Source: Trichobilharzia szidati (taxonomy: Eukaryota; Platyhelminthes; Trematoda; Strigeidida; Schistosomatidae). Taken from it: DNA of 64,000 nt. The stretch is taken from assembly GCA_944472155.2 (NCBI GenBank), contig OX235275.1, positions 31,176,865 to 31,240,864 on the forward strand, given 5' to 3'. Positions 35,301 to 39,529 of this stretch are shown in pieces (position 1 is the stretch's first letter; every line of letters starts with the position of its first letter). Below the pieces are notes generated by a model. That model saw only the letters and a list, made by a program, of their open reading frames with translations. It had not been told where the DNA came from and made no database searches. The position numbers and the translations under genes are program-made.

Positions 35301-37262
35301 AAACAAATGATTCAGCGAAGAGGCTCTTTTTAACGAATTTATCATCAAGCTGTTCAATCGTATCTATATATGGTTTTTAAGAAGTTATATCCGGTGAGGG
35401 AATTAAATCATAGGTGTGAATGCATAAAATAATAATAATAATATGAAATGCAATTAAAACTAAAATGTTTGTGATTATAATCGTAGTTAAATGTCAAGTG
35501 GCAAAGCAAATTAATGTCATATATAGAATAATTCATAGGATGGATAGAACTTGAAAAGGGGTGTGCAATTATAAGATTAGTAGACAAATCGAACAAAATA
35601 AAAACGTTACGTAATATTGTGTGAAATTTAATAGCATAGAATTTAATGTTGTAAAAAGGAAGTGATTTAGAATGGCAAGTGGAACAAGTGAAATAATACC
35701 GGGGACAGTTAAAAGGGAGAGTAGTAATAGTAACAATTGACGTAATAAGGAGGAGTATACAAATCGAATAGACAAAAATGAAACAATGATGAAAAATTGG
35801 TAGCGCTAAAATGTGGTTGGGTGTTACCATACTTTAGCATAGAGGGATTAAGACCATGAGAGTTGGAGGGGTTGAACGAACTTTTTCTGTACACAGAGAT
35901 CTGGTTTCTCTGTTTCGACAGCCAAAGCTTCAGCAATACAGATGAGTCGGGTACGTAGGGATTTGGGTAAATTACTCTTTTCCTTGTAGATGACTTTGAA
36001 GGCGGAGGCTATAGAGATAGGGTGATCATTATCGCCCGGATGTTCAATGATCGCGCTTCTTATTGCCGTACTTCCACCTTTTCGTAACCATGCAGGATAG
36101 TGTTCTTGCACCCTCTTGGACAAAACTCGTGACATTAATTTGCTTTGCCACTTGACATTTAACTACGATTATAATCACAAACATTTTAGTTTTAATTGCA
36201 TTTCATTTTATTATTATTTTATGCATTCACACCTATGATTAAATTCCCTCACCGGATATAACTTCTTAAAAACCATATATATACGATTGTACAGCTTGAT
36301 GATAAATTCGTTGAAAAGAGCCTCTTCGCTGAATCATTTGTTTTGATTTTCTATTTCAATATTGTCAAAATCAATTTTGTGGCCTGATTCTATAGCGTGT
36401 AGACCTATGGCTGATGATTTTTCAAGTTTTTCTAGTTCAACCGGATTTCTTGGTAGTCGAATGGATGCTCTATGGTGTTCATTTCTTCTGATTTTGATTT
36501 CTCGAGATGTTTGTCCGATGTATATCGCATCACATTCCAAGCATTTTATTTTATAGACACAATTAGATAGAGAATCTTTAGGGATTCGGTCTTTTATATG
36601 GACAAGGTTGCTTTGAAGTGTGTCTGATGTTTTGAAGAAAACTCTAATGTCGAGCTGATTGAGCATTCTTCTGATATCGTCTGACGTTTCTGCTCTATAT
36701 GGAATGACGACTGTTGATGTCCATGTTTTCGGAATGCGTTTTCGGCCATACTTAATGTCTGTGTTGATTTTGTTGATGAAGTCCCTTGGGTAGTTGTTTT
36801 GCTTGAGGAGAGTTTCAGTAATATTTTTGATATTTCTTCTTCTTTTTCTTTCTCATCCGTTATCAGATCTATGGTTTCCCAATGAATTTCTCCTACATGG
36901 AACCTCATGAAATCGTTGCTAGAGTTAAATCAAAAGGTATACATGAATTCATTGGAAGTGAATTCACACTAGCTGATGTTGTTAGTCGTTTTCATCATGA
37001 AGAAGACCAGCAGCAACAGCATCAACCAAGAAGTTCAATGGCTTTTTCAAAAACCACATTGACTAGTTTAACGGATTCTCTATTTACTGTTGGCAGTGGT
37101 AGTCATAAAGCATCATTAACAACTCCAATGAGAAGATTACAGTCAGACTCAATGAATGATGTTCAATTCGCTTTAAATGTTTATGTGAAAGCCTATCCTG
37201 GACCAGTTCTATCTATATGGATTTATTTAGCTGGATTATGGCGGCGTGTATCTATGGAATAA
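5225..37262 (+). CDS. CC2D2A: CC2D2A-like ciliary transition-zone protein, C-terminal seven exons
   Basis: Seven exons (5225-5314, 14796-14997, 16783-16943, 18404-18646, 23943-23995, 29771-29843, 36867-37262) join in one frame into 405 residues and a stop; all junctions are GT-AG and phases match. The order of conserved blocks follows the C-terminal part of animal CC2D2A: ARYVSLIPY, then QFL..L.GDEEEHAVLL, then A.PEG/LWNP..G..Y, then the DWR block, then GFP...Y and FAL.VY....P.LSIWIY near the end. In other animals CC2D2A is a coiled-coil and C2-domain scaffold of the MKS/B9 complex at the ciliary transition zone. The part seen here corresponds to the region after the C2 domain, described in the literature as an inactive transglutaminase-like fold. 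The 5' exons lie upstream of the window. About 1.2 kb of coding sequence is spread over 32 kb because of retroelement-filled introns. Orthology is inferred from remembered family motifs, not from an alignment search. Confidence 0.85.
5365..5590 (-). mobile_element. RTE-clade LINE 3' end (minus)
   Basis: Reverse complement of the same 3' end that closes other RTE copies (at 6470, 26680, 34400): the (ATT)n tail, TTAGTTCCTAGTGGAA, then the coding end up to the GGTTCCACTC..G segment. It starts about 50 bp after the exon-a donor. Confidence 0.8.
5590..6490 (+). mobile_element. RTE-clade LINE 3' fragment (plus)
   Basis: Reads through frameshifts as LEDLNFADD, then KLAEEASKIGLQVNIDKTEV, then RDLKETTSFTYLGSIVSTTG, then RWIGHTLRK: the RT thumb and C-terminal end of RTE-type (SR2-like) LINEs. 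It ends with an AATTAAAGGAAACAAT..TAATAATAA tail. Strongly 5'-truncated and non-coding. Confidence 0.85.
6490..6885 (-). mobile_element. RTE-clade LINE fragment (minus, second subfamily)
   Basis: Reverse-complement reading shows a YLG..-like region followed by EDVETRIREAG and the FSTPKS...K stretch, homologous to the DI.ARIGKARQAF block of the neighbouring copy but strongly diverged. Confidence 0.6.
6960..8290 (-). mobile_element. Penelope-like element (lineage S), degenerate
   Basis: Minus-strand reading contains a VVLPYKEGTWETTTLRRILN block (7516-7722), near-identical to 31755-31958, and a second diverged version at 8150-8280. These lie between RT and GIY-YIG in lineage S. A terminal-repeat hairpin (GAACA/TGTTC followed by GAAAC) is at 7000-7060. 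No intact RT. Confidence 0.65.
8630..9395 (+). mobile_element. Penelope-like element fragment (plus)
   Basis: A terminal-repeat hairpin (GAGCAG/CTGCTC followed by GAAAC) lies at 8670-8700. From 8740 a + reading gives RAKRLVTEDEEI...., then INCGECDVVYVGETSRKV at 9073-9125, an IG-type GIY-YIG motif with the preceding Cys pair. Frameshifts break it. Confidence 0.7.
9615..9730. repeat. Penelope terminal-repeat fragment
   Basis: Shares TTTTGTATTTCC.AATGAATG and the following CGTTTCG/CGTCTCG..ATTTAATGCT stretch with 57570-57690. It looks like an orphan piece of a Penelope terminal repeat. Confidence 0.55.
9966..10487 (+). mobile_element. LINE 3'-terminal fragment with 13-bp TSD (copy 1)
   Basis: GTCTCCAGCTATC at 9966-9978 and 10475-10487 flanks the insert. 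The insert encodes a LINE C-terminal end (LLRLRWLGHVLRMPSHRLPR, then GWKRASGGQTKTWHQS, then RSQWRRC) and ends in a GACC-repeat tail. A nearly identical copy is at 13974-14455 with the same 5' breakpoint. The host site resembles SINE-3 sequence. Confidence 0.85.
10488..10855 (+). repeat. SINE-3 copy (plus)
   Basis: A tRNA-like head at about 10673-10725 has box A-like TAGCTCAGTGGTAAC and box B-like GGTTCGAATCTC. A hammerhead-like segment follows (GTGAGTGC...GCACGAAACCTAGGTC at 10773-10804), then an ATTGCCTCCAACTATCTAA end. A minus copy is at 20310-20725. The sequence between 10488 and 10670 is body sequence of an adjacent copy. Confidence 0.75.
11100..11810 (+). mobile_element. RTE-clade LINE fragment (plus)
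   Basis: Reads EDLQVEANTLAREAAKTGL, a damaged fingers-thumb region, then DEDVKIRVRKTKQIFITLKQ and KCIKCKNRIFNTYV, parallel to the RTE C-terminal region in other copies but of a different subfamily. No intact frame. Confidence 0.7.
11890..13260 (+). mobile_element. Penelope-like element (lineage F), RT and GIY-YIG
   Basis: 12095-12600 encodes the RT core with few lesions: GTPVGSPISGLITE, then WIRYVDDTFVIIK, then IPFLDILIRRTNTG. A stop at 12166 and a frame break near 12595 inactivate it. The endonuclease follows at 12662. The same lineage recurs, more decayed, on the minus strand at 53940-55000. The RT is truncated upstream of about 11890. Confidence 0.85.
12662..13117 (+). pseudogene. Penelope GIY-YIG endonuclease region (lineage F)
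   Basis: An open stretch of 151 codons begins in the RT-endonuclease linker and continues through INCANCNKHYIGQSGRPFRI, the paired cysteines and IG core, then EHK, then a conserved H (GHQFDW) and E (VIEFLEAW). These are the standard GIY-YIG landmarks in Penelope elements, which use this domain to nick target DNA. It is open, but the RT upstream is broken, so the copy is presumably not autonomous. Confidence 0.8.
13974..14455 (+). mobile_element. LINE 3'-terminal fragment (copy 2)
   Basis: Nearly the same sequence as 9979-10474, starting at the same base (ATCAATCGACGAGACTG) and ending in the same GACC tail. It differs by scattered substitutions, a 3-bp insertion in ATGGCTGACTCAAAATC, a premature stop (CCAATAG) and a ~35-bp deletion near the end. 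No clear TSD was found. Confidence 0.85.
14796..14997 (+). CDS. CC2D2A: CC2D2A-like exon b
   Basis: The acceptor CTTACTTAG precedes codons for QFLSMLRGDEEEHAVLL, the most recognisable CC2D2A signature in the window. A methionine occurs at 14808, but the upstream in-frame QFLS match and the acceptor show that the exon starts at 14796. The middle of the exon encodes a poorly conserved Asp/Asn/Ser-rich stretch. The exon ends after GEAVPEG, phase 1, at a GTGAGG donor. Confidence 0.85.
15160..15480 (+). repeat. SINE-2 copy (plus)
   Basis: Box B-like GGGTTGAAGCC, GGACGAAACAGCTGTCCAGTG and the GATGTCAACTCATGATGAAAT tail. The 5' head is truncated or replaced by unrelated sequence. Confidence 0.75.
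15535..15955 (-). repeat. SINE-2 copy (minus, near full length)
   Basis: Runs from the inverted tail (ATCATGAGCTGACATCAG) through hammerhead-like and tRNA-like parts to GTCACGGCTTCCCACTAGAA and the GTCGCTAGTGAGCATCAGGTC end. One of the longest single units (about 420 bp). Confidence 0.8.
16018..16612. repeat. SINE-1 (Sm-alpha-like) cluster, fold-back arrangement
   Basis: A + head fragment (16018-16085) is followed by a minus copy (16097-16385) and a + copy (about 16400-16612). The minus and + copies share outer ends TAGAATTTAATTGGTG / CACCAATTAAATTCTA, making a fold-back. Each unit has a tRNA-like head (GTGGTCTAGTGGATAACGC, then GGTTTCGAGCC) and a hammerhead-like part (TGACGAGTCTC...AGGACGAAATG in the minus copy). 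The combination of a Pol III head and a hammerhead is the hallmark of schistosome Sm-alpha SINEs. Confidence 0.8.
16783..16943 (+). CDS. CC2D2A: CC2D2A-like exon c
   Basis: The acceptor ACTTATAG restores frame (phase 1 in, phase 0 out). It encodes GRTVYIMTED, then WRLWNPVTGQHYSVHD, then WGLVNSQN, matching the family's TAYVLT...LWNP.SG..Y block. The donor is GTAAGT. The exon lies between an Sm-alpha-like SINE cluster (16.1-16.6 kb) and five SINE-2 pieces (17.0-18.3 kb). Confidence 0.83.
17000..17205 (-). repeat. SINE-2 copy (minus, diverged)
   Basis: Recognisable by CAGGGAGTACTAGACAGCC, the decayed inverted head and TTCATGAATTCTAACTTCTA. It lies head-to-head with a + copy at 17225. Confidence 0.7.
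17225..17455 (+). repeat. SINE-2 copy (plus)
   Basis: GGGTTCCAGTAGCTGAATGG head, box B-like ACGTTCAAACCC, GACGAAACAACTGGTTGTCC (stem III altered but still self-complementary) and a short tail. Confidence 0.7.
17500..17705 (-). repeat. SINE-2 copy (minus, truncated)
   Basis: A clean copy of the tail, hammerhead-like segment (17587-17640) and inverted box B (GGGGTTCGAACCCAGGACC). It breaks off inside the head at TGAGCCATTTT. Confidence 0.8.
17805..18345. repeat. Two SINE-2 copies, minus (17805-17940) then plus (17940-18345)
   Basis: The minus piece is truncated after GATTCGAACCCAGGACCTA. The + unit starts at TCTGATGCTCACTAATGACT, has box B GGATTCGAACCC, the CTGATGAAGAGTCCCAAACT segment and a CAACACTTGAATATCATTC end. 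It lies just upstream of the exon-d acceptor. Confidence 0.78.
18404..18646 (+). CDS. CC2D2A: CC2D2A-like exon d
   Basis: 81 codons, phase 0 to 0. The acceptor AACCTGAAG is preferred over the AG six bases further on, because only this one keeps the frame with exon c. It encodes NIQQKKEPWELVWDLTS, then WLPVF, then a helix-rich stretch with RDALMDWRKTK. The family has N.Q....IRFD.T...W.P.F and later K.MDWR. The donor is GTAATA. Confidence 0.8.
18870..19236 (-). mobile_element. SINE-1 (Sm-alpha-like) insertion with 16-bp TSD
   Basis: AATTACCGATTAACTT at 18870-18885 and 19221-19236 flanks a 335-bp insert. Reversed, it starts TAATTGAATTTTAGATTTTC and ends CACCATCCACCAATCA. It holds a hammerhead-like part (ATGATGAGTCC...GGACGAAATGCGC near 18930-18965) and decayed tRNA-like boxes. 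A central piece (19030-19130) is in the opposite orientation, including a second partial hammerhead (CCAGCTGACGAGTCC). The TSD shows it moved by target-primed insertion. Confidence 0.85.
19345..20050 (-). mobile_element. RTE-clade LINE 3' fragment (minus)
   Basis: Begins with an inverted ATT-rich tail and CCAAGTGGAATATAGGGCTT, then inverted C-terminal RTE coding sequence ending near the region corresponding to IDKTEV (GTTGAGTAACTTCATCACCT, CTGTCTTCTAC). Frameshifted throughout. Confidence 0.7.
20310..20725 (-). repeat. SINE-3 copy (minus)
   Basis: Inverted tRNA-like head (box B GATTCGAACCTGC at 20570, box A TTACCACTGAGCTATTCAGG at 20616) and a well-kept hammerhead-like segment at 20483-20532. 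The body repeats GTCAGGTTTGCAATGTGACC on both sides, suggesting two partly overlapping copies. Confidence 0.75.
20795..20995 (-). repeat. Penelope terminal repeat with hammerhead-like motif (minus)
   Basis: Matches 35300-35420 and the reverse complement of 36220-36345 (TATATCCGGTGAGGGAATT, CGAATTTATCATCAAGCTGT). The hammerhead-like motif is at 20891-20933 on the minus strand, with CAGC/GCTG ends and a 3-nt insertion before GAAA. Confidence 0.7.
21447..21632 (-). pseudogene. Penelope GIY-YIG endonuclease fragment (lineage G)
   Basis: Encodes HCIYQFECTCGHTYIGGRTH and RSLQVRASEQFSQM: the Cys-rich block and the YIG core with its Arg. It is out of frame with the RT by a short overlap at 21619-21632, and it ends early, before the His and Glu of the domain. 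Confidence 0.75.
21619..22608 (-). pseudogene. Penelope reverse transcriptase, uninterrupted 329-codon frame (lineage G)
   Basis: Motifs in order: FYVNSLFTNVPL (RT motif A region), FRQVDGVAMGSPSGPLLADI (motif B), LYRRYVDDIVIISD (catalytic YVDD), LSFLDILLSRR, SIYRKTTWTGQCLNYHSF and a C-terminal thumb/linker. This is the longest open retroelement frame in the window. It lacks the N-terminal part of a full Penelope RT, and the endonuclease is in another frame, so it is scored as a decayed copy. The enzyme would copy the element's RNA at a nicked target site. Confidence 0.82.
22623..22873 (+). repeat. SINE-2 copy (plus) inserted beside the lineage-G PLE
   Basis: Head (GGGTCCCAGTGACTTAATGG), box B (GGGTTCAAACCCC) and CGAAACAGCTGTCCAGTACT. 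AAAATTGATA occurs just outside on both sides (22613-22622, 22874-22883), a probable TSD. Downstream, 22884-22960 resumes Penelope terminal-repeat sequence (GAGCAGC...ATGCTC). Confidence 0.75.
22990..23395 (-). repeat. SINE-2 copy (minus, full length, best hammerhead-like segment)
   Basis: Runs from TTCAAGTATTGGTTTGTAGG to GAGCATCTCATTGATATTCA. The inverted box B (GAGGTTCGAACTCAGGACC) is near intact. Hammerhead-like segment at 23080-23125 (minus strand): stem I GTACTG/CAGTAC, stem II GTCC/GGAC, GAAA, and the palindromic stem III ACAGCTGT. Confidence 0.85.
23674..23696. repeat. (AC)n microsatellite
   Basis: A run of about 11 CA units. Nothing else was recognised in 23400-23942. Confidence 0.9.
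23943..23995 (+). CDS. CC2D2A: CC2D2A-like exon e (53 nt)
   Basis: A very short exon after acceptor AAACTTTTAG, encoding ITRLNYEFIKEFNKMLE and leaving phase 2 at a GTTAGT donor. It fits the gap between DWRKTK and LEKNNG and resembles the TRWN......F..LLE stretch of the family. Its assignment rests on frame and order, since it is too short to be recognised alone. It is followed within 60 bp by the composite SINE at 24061. Confidence 0.7.
24050..24679 (+). mobile_element. Composite palindromic SINE-2 element with 11-bp TSD (copy B)
   Basis: AAATCCCATTT at 24050-24060 and 24669-24679 flanks a 608-bp insert. The left arm (24061-24308) is a minus SINE-2 unit starting CCTATAGTTTGGTTTG with intact box B (GATTCGAACCC). 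The loop (24309-24450) contains TGATGCTCGCTAGTGACTTG. The right arm (24451-24668) is a + unit with the changed box B GGTTGGAATCC and end AACTCGT. Arms are inverted near-repeats of over 200 bp. This is the cleanest of the three copies. Confidence 0.88.
24860..25230. repeat. Degenerate SINE-2 pieces, minus then plus
   Basis: 24863-24960: ATTGATATCAG, TTCGGCACTCATCGCCAGTAC, interrupted by a CA run. 25020-25225: GATCCCAGTGACTG, GGTTCGAAGTC, GATATCAATCCGCGATCAA. Probably a decayed composite copy. Confidence 0.6.
25350..26690 (+). mobile_element. RTE-clade LINE fragments, two subfamilies joined, RT internally deleted
   Basis: 25700-25800 reads ITRNALKWNLN (3' end of one subfamily). 25860-26070 reads LLSLITLERI, LRPEQAGFRRNKSCIDQIAT and LNFIDFEKAFDS (RT motif A). 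At 26070 it jumps straight to EAIKARIGKARKALFTLKSL, so the catalytic palm including FADD is missing. It ends with AAATAAAGGAAACGATAATA. Confidence 0.8.
26800..26925 (+). repeat. LINE 3'-tail fragment
   Basis: AAGCTATATGTTCCACTCAG....GGAATAAAATAAAATG shares the pattern AGCTCTATGTTCCACT...GAAGGAATAAA with 61680-61715 and, more loosely, with 30050-30110. Confidence 0.45.
27190..29065 (-). mobile_element. Penelope-like element (lineage H, copy 2)
   Basis: Reading right to left: degenerate RT N-terminus (LYGSHKVHKI at about 28940), open RT palm 28721-28320 (LYRQ.DGVAMGSPLGPILANI, then FCCRYMDDTFLIM with YMDD-type catalytic site), C-terminal RT, GIY-YIG fragment 27983-27756 (CIYRFNCSCGVS) and terminal repeat 27190-27450. 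Copy 1 is at 480-1560. Confidence 0.85.
28320..28721 (-). pseudogene. Penelope RT palm fragment (lineage H)
   Basis: 133 codons with PLFTNVLLMETVDFG (motif A region), IDGVAMGSPLGPILANIFAA (motif B) and CCRYMDDTFLIMK (motif C with YMDD instead of the YVDD seen in lineage G). The surrounding coding sequence is frameshifted. Confidence 0.75.
29082..29738 (+). mobile_element. Composite palindromic SINE-2 element with 12-bp TSD (copy C)
   Basis: TAAAATTAATGT at 29082-29093 and 29727-29738 flanks a 633-bp insert. The minus unit begins CTATAGTTGG..TTGTATGG and has a decayed box B. The spacer contains the reverse-complement of the left end (29268-29346). The + unit (29490-29726) has the same GGTTGGAA change in box B as copies A and B and ends AACTCGTAAAC. 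Exon f starts 33 bp downstream. Confidence 0.87.
29771..29843 (+). CDS. CC2D2A: CC2D2A-like exon f (73 nt)
   Basis: The acceptor TTTCTTATAG and donor GTAAGT bound 73 nt that complete the split codon from exon e and encode LEKNNGVYYEGLGQLLDRIS and then SKYH. It ends in phase 0. It starts only 33 bp after the right target-site duplication of the composite SINE at 29094-29726, so a mobile element landed very close to a 3' splice site. Confidence 0.75.
30050..30115 (+). repeat. LINE 3'-tail-like fragment
   Basis: GAGCTCAAAGCTGAAGGCGT...CCACTTAGAGGAAAAAAATGCAATAATG has the same layout as the tails at 26860 and 61680. Short and diverged. Confidence 0.35.
30440..31290 (+). mobile_element. Penelope-like element fragment (lineage O) with hammerhead in its terminal repeat
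   Basis: 30529-30786 encodes SLQRTFNAGELHVLFSTRP and CIYQFNCACGASYVGRYSRN (GIY-YIG). The frame is then broken, but VIPL-type C-terminal sequence can be followed to 31040. A hammerhead motif lies 160 bp downstream. A near copy of the coding part is at 60240-60740. Confidence 0.8.
31200..31240 (+). ncRNA. Hammerhead ribozyme motif, Penelope type
   Basis: Stem I GAAC (31200-31203) pairs with GTTC (31237-31240). CTGATGA core at 31204-31210, a tiny stem II GA/TC (31212-31213/31219-31220), GAAA at 31221-31224, a minimal stem III AGA/TCT, and predicted cleavage after U31236. All conserved core bases are present, apart from one extra T before stem II. Penelope elements are known to carry minimal hammerheads of this kind. 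Activity is inference. Confidence 0.65.
33086..33664 (+). pseudogene. RTE-type reverse transcriptase fragment
   Basis: Contains YLNFIDFENAFDSVDIEVIW (motif A), YGVPRTIIHLIQQLYD, VRTGVRQTGCLLSP (motif B with a one-residue insertion relative to the usual RQGC) and LEDLDFADDICLI (catalytic FADD). It is open for 192 codons but lacks the endonuclease and connector upstream. The apparent start methionine is not a real start. Confidence 0.8.
33086..34420 (+). mobile_element. RTE-clade LINE fragment (plus) with RT palm
   Basis: Begins at the RT fingers and runs to the 3' end (GGAATTAAAGGAAACAAT). The first 190 codons are open; later parts need several frameshifts: YLGSIVSTTG.R at ~33790, ARIGKARQAF at ~33840, RWIGHTLRK at ~34155, then the C terminus. 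It is the best palm domain of this subfamily in the window. Confidence 0.88.
35258..36353 (-). mobile_element. Nested Penelope-like element (lineage L) with ~220-bp inverted ends and 10-bp TSD
   Basis: 35300-35520 and 36133-36345 are inverted repeats, near-identical by eye (TATATCCGGTGAGGGAATT..., GGCAAAGCAAATTAATGTCAT). Between them lies a minus-strand GIY-YIG tail (36135-35848: LSKRVQEHYPAWLRKG, IASAFKVIYKEKSNLP, AEALAVETEKPDLC). No RT is present, so this copy is severely 5'-truncated. Hammerhead-like motifs are at 35313-35352 (minus) and 36292-36331 (plus). Confidence 0.85.
36292..36331 (+). ncRNA. Hammerhead-like motif, Penelope type
   Basis: Stem I CAGC (36292-36295)/GCTG (36328-36331), core TTGATGA (first core base T instead of C), stem II AA/TT, GAAA at 36313-36316, stem III AGA/TCT, predicted cleavage after C36327. 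Stems I and II differ from the motif at 31200 by compensatory changes. The core C-to-T change is expected to weaken or abolish cleavage. Confidence 0.5.
36867..37262 (+). CDS. CC2D2A: CC2D2A-like terminal exon
   Basis: Encodes IYGFPMNFSYMEPHEIVARV, then a Gln/Ser/Thr-rich insert of about 55 residues, then VQFALNVYVKAYPGPVLSIW and a short tail before TAA at 37260. The family has GFP.H.PY, then NVEFALAVY..PYP..VLSVWIY, so this is the true C terminus. The low-complexity insert is lineage-specific by my reading. The acceptor (TTATCAG) abuts an antisense Penelope-like element (see findings). An AATAAA at about 37550 is one candidate polyadenylation signal. Confidence 0.85.
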   Translation: MYGFPMNFSYMEPHEIVARVKSKGIHEFIGSEFTLADVVSRFHHEEDQQQQHQPRSSMAFSKTTLTSLTDSLFTVGSGSHKASLTTPMRRLQSDSMNDVQFALNVYVKAYPGPVLSIWIYLAGLWRRVSME

Positions 37263-38029
37263 TAATAATAATAATAACATTAATTATGGTGTTTTGATAT
37301 TTACAGCTTTAATTTTTTATGTTCCCAATATAAATATATGTATATATATGTATATAATAATTTGCTTTATTCAGAAACAGTACTAGTGGTACAGTGTGGA
37401 ATTTAGCACATATTACATTAGGTGTTTTTTTTTATTGTCAGGTCTAATGCAGTGTTTGTAGTGAAAGTGTGAGTAATCCTGAATAATACAAAATTTTTTA
37501 AGGTGGTGACAATGGCGTTCACAACCAATGATTGTCAGTTAATATTGCCGAAAAAATAAAAAAATAAGAAAAAACAACCACAGAAACTAATAATTACATG
37601 ATGGTTAATGACAGGAAAATTTTGTACTACTCATAATGTAAATATGCAAGTAGATACACAAAGGAGGATACAGTAAGTCCAAAGTAAGCAATGTTAATAA
37701 TTAGAAAATCTAGTATGCATCGTTACACTTGTGTACGAGCATAGGATTTACACTGATTTCTGGTTTTCTTGATGGATACAATGGTTCAGAGAGTATGGTT
37801 TAACCATTTTGCATGTATTCAGATCTTCTACTTTATTTTCTAGTCTCATTTCACATCTTTCGGTTTCACAATACTCCAAAGTTGTTCTTAACGTCTGGGT
37901 ATACAGCAGTCTAGAATATACAGTTGTTTGTTCCAGATACGTTAAAGGTTTTATCATTGAAATGCAACAAATATGTCGAAGGTGAAGGAGAAAGATTACA
38001 CAAACATTCACTGAGGGGAACATTGAGTG

Positions 38030-38245
38030 AGATCACTCTATAGGCAAACCCTCAAATGGAATCTGGACGTGAGACAACGGAACTGACGTAGATTCAAGGT
38101 TGACATAAAGGAGGAGATCTTGTGGGCAAATTCAACGGCCAGCTAAAAGTGGTCTGCAGACAACAGGATAAAATGCAGATGTGCTGTTGGAGCCCTACAT
38201 CCAACTCAGAGCTTAAGGGAATAATGATAATAATAGTGTCACCAA
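38030..38245 (+). mobile_element. RTE-like LINE 3' fragment (plus, second subfamily)
   Basis: LKWNLDVRQRN, VDIKEEILWANS, then RCAVGALHPTQSLRE followed by GGGAATAATGATAATAA. Same C-terminal pattern (ITR.ALKWN....) as 25710-25800. Confidence 0.6.
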
Positions 38246-38289
38246 AAGATTACATCATCTATGGTTAGAATAGCAGGAATCTGTAGACA

Positions 38290-39110
38290 TGTTTTATTAT
38301 TGTTTCCTTTAGTTCCTAGAGGAAAAGAGGGTTTCAGCTGCACGTCTCCATTGCGTTTGGTTCTTCACCTGGCTCCACGTCTGCCCACGTGCTTTCATCT
38401 CCCATTCACATGACCCCATCCTCCATGTCACCCCACACTCGCACTGACGACCAACTCGGAACTTCCCATTCTATCCGGTTTTACTCGAGCAATCGTCTGG
38501 CGTGTGATGTCACTCACTGGATGGTTTGTTTTCTCAGAGTATGGCCAATCCACCTACCTCCATTTCTTCCTGCATATTTGTTGCACAATTGGTTCCTGGT
38601 TGGTTGGTTCGCTCCCAGAGATCCCTGTTGCTGATGTTTTCTGGCCGGCCATCTGATCTTGAGTAGTCTCGATCGAAGACAGCTATTGATGAAGTTCTGT
38701 GGTTCGTTCGAAGTGGCCTTCGTGACACGGCGTAGCGCCAAGTCTCTGATCCGTATAGTAAGTAGCAGTGACTTCACCTTGGAGTTGAAAATCCGGATCT
38801 TATTTTTCATGCTGAGAAGTGCTAGTGATCTCCACACAGACTTGAGAGAAATGAAAGCTTGCCTTGATTTCTGTATCCTCGCTTCGATATCCTCATCAGT
38901 TCCGTCCGCCTGTAGTTGAAACGATGCTTCCCAAGTAGGTAGGTAGGTGGGTAAAGGAGGTTGCTTCTTTCAGATTTCTCCCATTTATGCTGATTGTTGT
39001 CTGTTGCAGTTGTTGATGTTGCTTTTGGCCAGAAATCTTCATCACCTATGTTTTCTTAATGTTCACGTGAAGGCCTATCCTTGTTGTATTCAATGCGAAT
39101 GGTATGGGAC
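38290..39110 (-). mobile_element. RTE-clade LINE 3' fragment (minus)
   Basis: Starts with the inverted tail (ATTATTGTTTCCTTTAGTTCC) and reads in reverse through RWIGHTLRK, NSLLW-type DLWERTNQPG, NSCLRS, SMKNKIRIFNSKVKSLLLT and the YLG region to IDKTEV-like sequence. It is in opposite orientation to 38030-38245. Confidence 0.82.
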
Positions 39111-39529
39111 ACCATCAACCTATCTAGGAATAAACAAAGACGGAAGAAGGCGGAAATATGAGTGTGAAACTAGATATAATAATTATGGGTGTCCACATGA
39201 GTATTCGTACAGTGCTTGAGTCCCGAGTGGAACAAATGTTCCCCTAGGAAAATCTTCAGCCGACTCTGTCCTCGGCCGACAATTTCGATTGGCTCCTAGA
39301 CTACCCAGAGTCTTTTGCTTCTTTCTCATATGGTTCTACCTATTTCACGAACGGATGCCCGATTCGTTGCATCCTGCTTGGTATGGCGTATCATGTCACT
39401 TAGAAGTCAGTCCACCTCCATTCCCTTCGGTAAATTTGTTTGTTGACAGACTGTTGTTTGGTTTGCTGGCAGAGATGTAGATTATTTTATTATTAATCTC
39501 AGGTCGTCTGCTAGTTCACAAATGTGATA

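Larger units (their letters stand above)
34964..36866 (-). mobile_element. Penelope-like element (lineage K, copy 1), split by a nested PLE
   Basis: Two minus-strand pieces: 36866-36354 (LQSNLVHIKDRIPK, LSNCVYKIKCLECDAIYIGQ and TSREIKIRRNEHHRASIRLP of GIY-YIG) and 35257-34964 (C-terminal tail, EAVHIKWNPNCLNRDDG). TTTCAATATT is duplicated at 35248-35257 and 36354-36363 around the nested insert. Copy 2 of lineage K is at 57840-60190. The element ends flush with the last CC2D2A exon. Confidence 0.85.

Noticed and set aside
35408..35830. Open frame of 140 codons (minus), Ile/Tyr/Ser-rich
   Set aside because: AT-rich low-complexity reading of the lineage-L terminal arm; no domain, and the arm recurs inverted at 36133-36345 in other frames.
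36594..36908. 104-codon minus frame crossing the CC2D2A terminal exon
   Set aside because: Its first codons are the antisense of the conserved host exon, and the rest is the Penelope linker; the frame spans the junction by chance.
37748..38023. 91-codon minus frame
   Set aside because: No recognised motif, next to LINE fragments; probably a chance frame in intergenic sequence.
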